From Mesorhizobium ciceri WSM4083 (GTDB lineage: Bacteria; Pseudomonadota; Alphaproteobacteria; Rhizobiales; Rhizobiaceae): a stretch of DNA of 61,329 nucleotides. The stretch covers positions 271,338 through 332,666 of the forward strand of contig NZ_KI912610.1 in assembly GCF_000519305.1 (NCBI RefSeq). The letters run 5' to 3'. Every line of letters starts with the position of its first letter. Within the stretch, counting starts at the first letter, position 1. The position numbers and the translations under genes were made by a program. Shown here one piece after another: positions 56,425-61,329 of this stretch. The notes beneath the pieces are model-generated. The model was not told the origin of the DNA and ran no database searches. It worked only from the letters and a program-made list of their open reading frames with translations.

Positions 56425-57789
56425 ATGTCCGAAGCCGAAGCCACAGCCTCCCGTTCCTCATGGCGGTTCGCCAGGCCCGACGAGGACGAGCAGCCCAGCC
56501 TGCGTGAAGTCAATTCCTCCATCGCCGTTCCGAGTTCGGGGGTCTGGTTCCGCCGCCTGTTCGCCTTCATGGGTCCCGGTTACATGGTCTCGGTCGGCTA
56601 TATGGATCCGGGCAACTGGGCGACCGATCTCGCCGGCGGCGCGCAGTTCGGCTACACGCTGCTGTTCATCATCATGCTGTCCAACCTGATGGCGATCCTG
56701 CTGCAGGCGTTGGCAGCACGGCTCGGCATCGCCACCGGCCGCGACCTCGCCCAGGCCTGCCGCGCCTACTATCCCCGTCCGGTCAATTTCGTGCTGTGGA
56801 TCGCCTGCGAACTGGCCATCATCGCCTGCGACCTGGCCGAAGTCATCGGCACCGCGATCGCGCTGCAACTTCTGTTCGGCATTCCGCTTATCGGCGGCGC
56901 CATGCTGACGGCGCTCGACGCCTTCCTCGTGCTGCTGCTGATGAACAAGGGCTTCCGCTATCTCGAAGCTTTCGTCGTCGCGCTGCTGATCATCATCTTC
57001 AGCTGCTTCGCCATCCAGATCTTCGTCGCCGCCCCGCCGGCAGGCTCGATCCTGCATGCCATGTTCGTGCCATCGTCGCAGATCGTCACCAACCCGGAGA
57101 TGCTCTACATCGCCATCGGCATCATCGGCGCCACCGTCATGCCGCACAATCTCTATCTGCACTCCTCAATCGTGCAGACCCGCGCCTATGAACGCACCGA
57201 AAAGGGCAAGCGCGACGCCATCAAATGGGCAACGACGGACTCGACCATCGCCCTGATGCTGGCGCTGTTCGTCAATGCCGCCATCCTGATCGTGTCGGCG
57301 GTCGCCTTCCACAACACCGGCCACCAGGATGTCGCCGAGATCGGCCAGGCATTCGAGCTGCTGTCGCCGCTGCTCGGCTTGAGCATCGCCTCGATCCTGT
57401 TCGCGGTGGCGCTGCTGGCGTCCGGCCTGAACTCGACGGTGACGGCCACACTCGCCGGCCAGATCGTCATGGAAGGCTTTCTGCGCCTGCGCATCCCCAA
57501 CTGGGCACGCCGGCTGCTGACCCGCGGCCTTGCCATCATCCCGGTGGTGGTCGTCACCGCGCTCTATGGCGAAAAGGGCACCGGCCAGTTGCTGGTGTTC
57601 AGCCAGGTGATCCTGTCGATGCAGTTGCCTTTCGCGGTCGTCCCGCTGGTGCAGTTCGTCTCCGACAAAAAGAAGATGGGCAATCTCGCCATTCCGCGCG
57701 GCGTCGCCGCCCTTGCCTGGGTAGTCGCCGCGGTCATCCTGGGGCTCAACTTCAAGCTGCTCTACGACACCATGTTCGGCATCGGCTAA
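56425..57789 (+). CDS. mntH: Manganese transporter, NRAMP family
   Basis: The 454-residue divalent metal transporter has 11 predicted helices. Conserved NRAMP motifs are MDPGNWATD in helix 1 and the MPHNLYLHS of helix 6, which bind the metal ion. The start at 56425 (MSEAEATAS) is preferred over an upstream ATG within the AT-rich regulatory region. It imports Mn2+ with protons, regulated by MntR. Confidence 0.95.
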   Translation: MSEAEATASRSSWRFARPDEDEQPSLREVNSSIAVPSSGVWFRRLFAFMGPGYMVSVGYMDPGNWATDLAGGAQFGYTLLFIIMLSNLMAILLQALAARLGIATGRDLAQACRAYYPRPVNFVLWIACELAIIACDLAEVIGTAIALQLLFGIPLIGGAMLTALDAFLVLLLMNKGFRYLEAFVVALLIIIFSCFAIQIFVAAPPAGSILHAMFVPSSQIVTNPEMLYIAIGIIGATVMPHNLYLHSSIVQTRAYERTEKGKRDAIKWATTDSTIALMLALFVNAAILIVSAVAFHNTGHQDVAEIGQAFELLSPLLGLSIASILFAVALLASGLNSTVTATLAGQIVMEGFLRLRIPNWARRLLTRGLAIIPVVVVTALYGEKGTGQLLVFSQVILSMQLPFAVVPLVQFVSDKKKMGNLAIPRGVAALAWVVAAVILGLNFKLLYDTMFGIG

Positions 57790-57870
57790 GCTCCGCTTCG
57801 GAAATCAACTACCGTGCGCCAAGGGTAGTCTCGCGACAAATCGGCAATCCGCGCTATGTTGTCCCGCAGC

Positions 57871-58713
57871 ATGGCCCGGATCGAAGACATCAGGAAATTC
57901 TACGCGCGGCTGCTGGTCGCCCATGCCGGCTCGCCCGACCCACGCCTGGAAGCGGCTTTCACCGAGGTGCCGCGCGAGGCGTTTCTCGGTCCCGGGCCGT
58001 GGACGGTCATCGCCGGCAACGGCAAGGTCACGACGCCGAGCGCCGACCCGGCCCATGTCTACCAGAACGTGCTGGTGACGCTCGACGACGACAAGGGCAT
58101 CAACAATGGCGAGCCCTTCCTGCATGCCATGTGGATCGGAAAGCTTGCGCCTAAACCTGGCGAGGCCGTCACTCATATCGGCGCCGGCACCGGCTACTAC
58201 ACCGCCGTGCTGGCCAGGCTGGTTTTACCAAGTGGCACCGTCACCGCTTTCGAACTCGACGAGAAGCTGGCCGATCTCGCGCGACAAAATCTTGAAGCCT
58301 ATGGCAATGCGACGGTCGTCCATGGCGATGCGGTGACGACGCCCCTGCCGCCATCCGACATCATCTACGTCAATGCCGGGGTCGCAGCGCCACCGGCCGG
58401 ATGGCTGAAGGCGCTGCGGCCTGGCGGCCGCATGATCTTCCCCTGGCGCCCGGCCGAGCGCGTCCCGCTGGCGGTGATGGTGATCCGCACCGAAAAAGGC
58501 TTCGCCTGCGATCCGTTCATGCGATCGTGGTTCATTCCCTGCGTCGGCGCCTCGCTCGCAGACTCAGCGTCGAGGATCCCGACGCGCGAGCAGGCCGCGC
58601 GCAGCCGCTCGATCTGGCTGGTGCAGGACAGGGCGCCGGACGACACCGCCACCGCCATATCGGGCGATGTCTGGTTCTCGTCGGAAGATCTCCACCCCGG
58701 GCCTCGCAAATGA
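57871..58713 (+). CDS. PCMT-like SAM-dependent methyltransferase
   Basis: The 280-residue protein has an N-terminal region VPREAFLGPGPWT and the SAM-binding motif THIGAGTGYYTAVLARLV, as in protein-L-isoaspartate O-methyltransferase, with FELDEKLADLARQNLEAYGN following. The PCMT family normally has a specific active-site segment that differs here, so the target is uncertain. The start could be 57856 or 57871. Confidence 0.8.
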   Translation: MARIEDIRKFYARLLVAHAGSPDPRLEAAFTEVPREAFLGPGPWTVIAGNGKVTTPSADPAHVYQNVLVTLDDDKGINNGEPFLHAMWIGKLAPKPGEAVTHIGAGTGYYTAVLARLVLPSGTVTAFELDEKLADLARQNLEAYGNATVVHGDAVTTPLPPSDIIYVNAGVAAPPAGWLKALRPGGRMIFPWRPAERVPLAVMVIRTEKGFACDPFMRSWFIPCVGASLADSASRIPTREQAARSRSIWLVQDRAPDDTATAISGDVWFSSEDLHPGPRK

Positions 58714-58815
58714 TGGTGGTTCGCCAAAATTTATATGTCGGACTGGTGGCTCGTCGCCCGTCCTTGGGCTGAAGTCCGGCCACGACGGCGTGGACCGAAG
58801 AACGGGAGCACTGGA

Positions 58816-59466
58816 ATGAGAAAGATCATCTCGGCGACATTCGTCAGCCTCGACGGCGTCATGCAGGCGCCCGGCGGCCCGCAAGAGGATCCGGTCGGCG
58901 GCTTCAAGTTCGGCGGCTGGACCTTCCATTACTTCGACGAGGCGGGGGGCGCAGCGATGAATGAACTGTTCTCCAAGCCTTTCGCCCTGCTGCTCGGCCG
59001 CAGAACCTACGACATCTTCGCCGCCTACTGGCCGTATCAGAAAGATCCGATCGCGGATGCCTTCAACCCCGCGACCAAATATGTGGCGACGCATCGGCCT
59101 GACACCCTCACCTGGCAGAACACGCAATCGCTCGGGCCTGATATCGTTGCGGAGTTGCGCCGTCTCAAGCAGGAGGATGGCCCTGACCTGCTCATCCAGG
59201 GATCTGGCGATCTGATCCAGACCTTGCTCGCCAACGGGCTGATCGACGAAATTCGGCTGATGATCTTCCCGCTGTTGCTGGGCAAGGGCAAGCGGCTGTT
59301 CGGCGACAGCGCGATGCCGGCCGCCTTCAAGCTCATCAAGTCGCAGGCAACCAGCACCGGCGTCATCATGGCGACCTACGAACGATCAGGCGAGATCAAG
59401 GTCGGGTCGTTTGTCACAGGGGAGCCGTCCGACGCCGAGCTCGAAAGACGCAAGAACTGGAAGTAA
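58816..59466 (+). CDS. Dihydrofolate reductase-like (RibD C-terminal) protein
   Basis: The 216-residue protein starts at MRKIISATFVSLDGVMQAPG (58816). Family features are LLLGRRTYDIFAAYWPY, LIQGSGDLIQTLLANGLIDE and RLMIFPLLLGKGKRLFG. This group resembles the RibD reductase domain and DHFR, binding NADPH. Substrate is unknown. It lies 102 bp after the methyltransferase gene on the same strand. Confidence 0.87.
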   Translation: MRKIISATFVSLDGVMQAPGGPQEDPVGGFKFGGWTFHYFDEAGGAAMNELFSKPFALLLGRRTYDIFAAYWPYQKDPIADAFNPATKYVATHRPDTLTWQNTQSLGPDIVAELRRLKQEDGPDLLIQGSGDLIQTLLANGLIDEIRLMIFPLLLGKGKRLFGDSAMPAAFKLIKSQATSTGVIMATYERSGEIKVGSFVTGEPSDAELERRKNWK

Positions 59467-59494
59467 CGTGTCGGGACTCGGCACCAAGCTGGAA

Positions 59495-59678
59495 CACCCC
59501 TCATCCGACCGAGCTTCGCTCGGCCACCTTCTCCCACAAGGGGAGAAGGCGGAGCCTGGCACATGCGGCTCGGCCAATCTTCAACGTCGATGATTGGCAG
59601 GGACATGCGCGCAATCTTGCCTTCTCCCCGTGTGGGAGAAGGTGGATCGGCGCGCAGCGCCGAGACGGATGAGGGGTG
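59495..59678. repeat. Inverted mosaic palindromic element
   Basis: Left arm 59495-59549 and right arm 59621-59678 are inverse copies with variable centre, including ACCCCTCATCCGACCGAGC against its complement and CCTTCTCCCACAAGGGGAGA against GTGTGGGAGAAGG. It resembles the element at 50408. It lies between convergent genes. Confidence 0.7.
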
Positions 59679-59697
59679 CTCCAGCGGAGCGAGGCGT

Positions 59698-60576
59698 TCA
59701 CGCCGCCACCGGCCGCCGCGCCAGCCCTTCCCGTATATGCCGCGCGAATTCCTGTGCCGCCGGCCCTACCCCATGCCTCGGCAGATGCAGATTGATGGCA
59801 AAATTCGGTAGGGGCGGCAGGCCGGACTCCGATGGCAGTATGTCCAGATCGGCTGGCACCGTGGAGGCTAGCCAGGCGGTGACGGCGAGGTCCGACCGCA
59901 CCGTCGCCGTCGTCGCGTCGATGTTGCCGTTTTCGAACACGGTGCGCCACTCCAGCCCGTGCTCACCGAGCGCCGCCAGCACCGCCGGACGGAAGGCGCA
60001 GGTATCGGCGACGATCGAGACCGGCAGCGGCCGCTTGGCGCGGGCAACGCCGCCTTTGGCGCCGACCCAGACCAGCCGGTCGATGGCAAGGCATTCGCCC
60101 GCCGACGGGCCGACGCGTTCCTCGATCACCGCAAGGTCGATGGTCCCTGCCGCAAGGGCAGCAGTCAGTTCCGGCGACGAGGCGCAGACCAGCGATATCT
60201 CGACCTGCGGATAGGTCTCGGCATAGGTCTTCAGCACCGGCGCCAGCAAGGTGCCGACAAGGTCGTAGGGCACGCCGAGCCGCACCTGGCCGGCCACCGG
60301 TGTCCCAGCCATCTCGGCCCAGATCTCGTCATTCAAGGCCAGCAACCGCTTGCCTCTGCCGAACAGCTGTTCACCGGCGCGCGTCAGCCGCAAGCCGCGC
60401 CGGTCGCGCTCGAAGAGGCTCGAGCCGAACGCCTCCTCCAGCCGCTTGACCTGCTGGCTGACAGCACCTTGCGTCAGGTGCAGCGCATTGGCGGCCGCCG
60501 TCATGCTGGCCTTGTCGGCGACGGTGATGAAGGTGCGGATCAGCGTCATGTCGAGATTTCGGATCATGACCGGCAT
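59698..60576 (-). CDS. LysR-family transcriptional regulator
   Basis: The 292-residue protein starts MPVMIRNLDMTLIRTFITVA; the true start may be the second or third Met. Its HTH is in TLIRTFITVADKASMTAAAN and LTQGAVSQQVKRLEEAFG. The effector domain is typical. It is divergent from the LysE-type exporter gene 90 bp away, probably controlling it. Confidence 0.9.
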   Translation of the reverse strand: MPVMIRNLDMTLIRTFITVADKASMTAAANALHLTQGAVSQQVKRLEEAFGSSLFERDRRGLRLTRAGEQLFGRGKRLLALNDEIWAEMAGTPVAGQVRLGVPYDLVGTLLAPVLKTYAETYPQVEISLVCASSPELTAALAAGTIDLAVIEERVGPSAGECLAIDRLVWVGAKGGVARAKRPLPVSIVADTCAFRPAVLAALGEHGLEWRTVFENGNIDATTATVRSDLAVTAWLASTVPADLDILPSESGLPPLPNFAINLHLPRHGVGPAAQEFARHIREGLARRPVAA

Positions 60577-60665
60577 TATCCATCCTAATGCTGACTATAG
60601 CAAACATTGCATTTACTGAAGTTCGCACGCAGCTACGATCGCAGCCCTCTGACAGAGGACGCCGC

Positions 60666-61265
60666 ATGCTCGAGCCCATTCTCCCGCTCATCCTTTTTGC
60701 CATCGTCGCCACCACCACGCCCGGCATCGCCACGACCCTGTCTACGGCGTCCGGCGCGCAGTTCGGCTTTCGCCGTTCCGTGCCCCTGCTGGTCGGCAGC
60801 GCCGCCGGCCTCGCCACCGTCACGGGTGCCGCTGCCGCCGGGCTTGCCGGTCTGCTGCTTGCCGTGCCTTCGCTGCAACTGGCCATGAAGGTCATCGGCT
60901 CGCTCTATCTCCTCTGGCTGGCGATCAAGATCGGCCGCAGCGGACCGCCCAATCTGGATGTGAGCATGGCCAGGCCGAACAGCTTTCTCGGCGGCGCCGG
61001 CATTCAATGGATGAACCCGAAAGGCTGGGCGATGGGGTTGGGCGCCGCCGCCTCGTTCGCGGCGCTGGCCAGCGGACCGGTGCAGCTCGCGCTGCTGCTC
61101 GGCGCCACTTTCGGCCTCGCGGCCGCCGCCTCGCTATCGCTGTGGTGCGTGGCCGGCATGCTGCTGGCCCGGCTGCTCAAGACCGAGTGGCAATGGCGCG
61201 CGCTCAACATCGTGCTGGCACTGGTGCTGGCCGCCTCGATCATTCCGATGTGGCGGACGGTGTAG
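60666..61265 (+). CDS. LysE/RhtB-family amino acid exporter
   Basis: The 199-residue protein starts at MLEPILPLILFAIVATTTPG (60666) after GAGGACG. Six hydrophobic helices and GIQWMNPKGWAMGLGAAASF are LysE/RhtB-family features. It should export an amino acid or derivative under control of the divergent LysR protein. Its family length matches. Confidence 0.9.
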   Translation: MLEPILPLILFAIVATTTPGIATTLSTASGAQFGFRRSVPLLVGSAAGLATVTGAAAAGLAGLLLAVPSLQLAMKVIGSLYLLWLAIKIGRSGPPNLDVSMARPNSFLGGAGIQWMNPKGWAMGLGAAASFAALASGPVQLALLLGATFGLAAAASLSLWCVAGMLLARLLKTEWQWRALNIVLALVLAASIIPMWRTV

Positions 61266-61329
61266 GGACGCGGCGGCCTTGCAGAACCTGGGGCTTGCCC
61301 CCAACAAAGCGCCTATGCGGCGCTGGTCG

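Overview
The window looks like chromosomal DNA of a Rhizobiales alphaproteobacterium, most likely Mesorhizobium or a close relative. This rests on high GC, alphaproteobacterial forms of rpoD, dnaG, carA, the UPF0260 protein, MntR/MntH and an OxyR/KatG pair, and several rhizobial-type intergenic palindromic elements. The genus is an inference from gene content, not a database result.

Positions 1-7967 are the integrase end of a genomic island inserted at the 3' end of a tRNA-Ile(CAT) gene (7968-8043, minus). From left to right it holds the end of an ISL3-type insertion sequence, an AAA ATPase gene cut by that element, a two-gene anti-phage-like operon (OLD-family ATPase/TOPRIM nuclease plus UvrD-like helicase, i.e. 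Gabija-like), a small excisionase-like protein, a Cro-like HTH protein and a tyrosine integrase. Nested TGGGCCCA palindromes lie between the integrase and the tRNA.

Positions 8179-27632 are ordinary chromosome with many regulator/target pairs. They include a SIMPL protein, a UPF0260 protein, a repeat-rich OmpA-family protein, UPF0114, an SDR, an active trypsin-like/PDZ protease opposite a triad-less copy and a LuxR regulator, TetR/VOC, LysR/azoreductase, Lrp/AzlCD, an MFS carrier, a lipoprotein/LolA-like pair, HlyU, PadR, an EamA/DCC pair and a GYD protein.

Positions 27815-32200 carry the housekeeping genes rpoD and dnaG. Their usual neighbours, a GatB/YqeY protein and carA, appear only at 48.5-50.4 kb. 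The roughly 16 kb between holds accessory genes: a decayed RelE-type toxin with an intact antitoxin, an RcnB-like protein, an Na/Pi cotransporter, a drug-type MFS, a Zn/Cd ATPase with its MerR regulator, a GNAT, KatG/OxyR, a lone DnaB-like ATPase, an L,D-transpeptidase-like protein and an enol-lactonase/LysR pair.

Positions 50713-61265 contain a Tet-type MFS, a YpfJ-like metallopeptidase, a large cysteine-rich exported protein with one CxxCH, MntR/MntH, a PCMT-like methyltransferase, a DHFR-like protein and a LysR/LysE pair.

The observations I rate highest are the Gabija-like operon on the tRNA island, three 30-bp-spaced hairpins with compensatory stem changes (9032-9119), the active/inactive protease pair, and the frameshifted toxin with its operator centred on the start codon.
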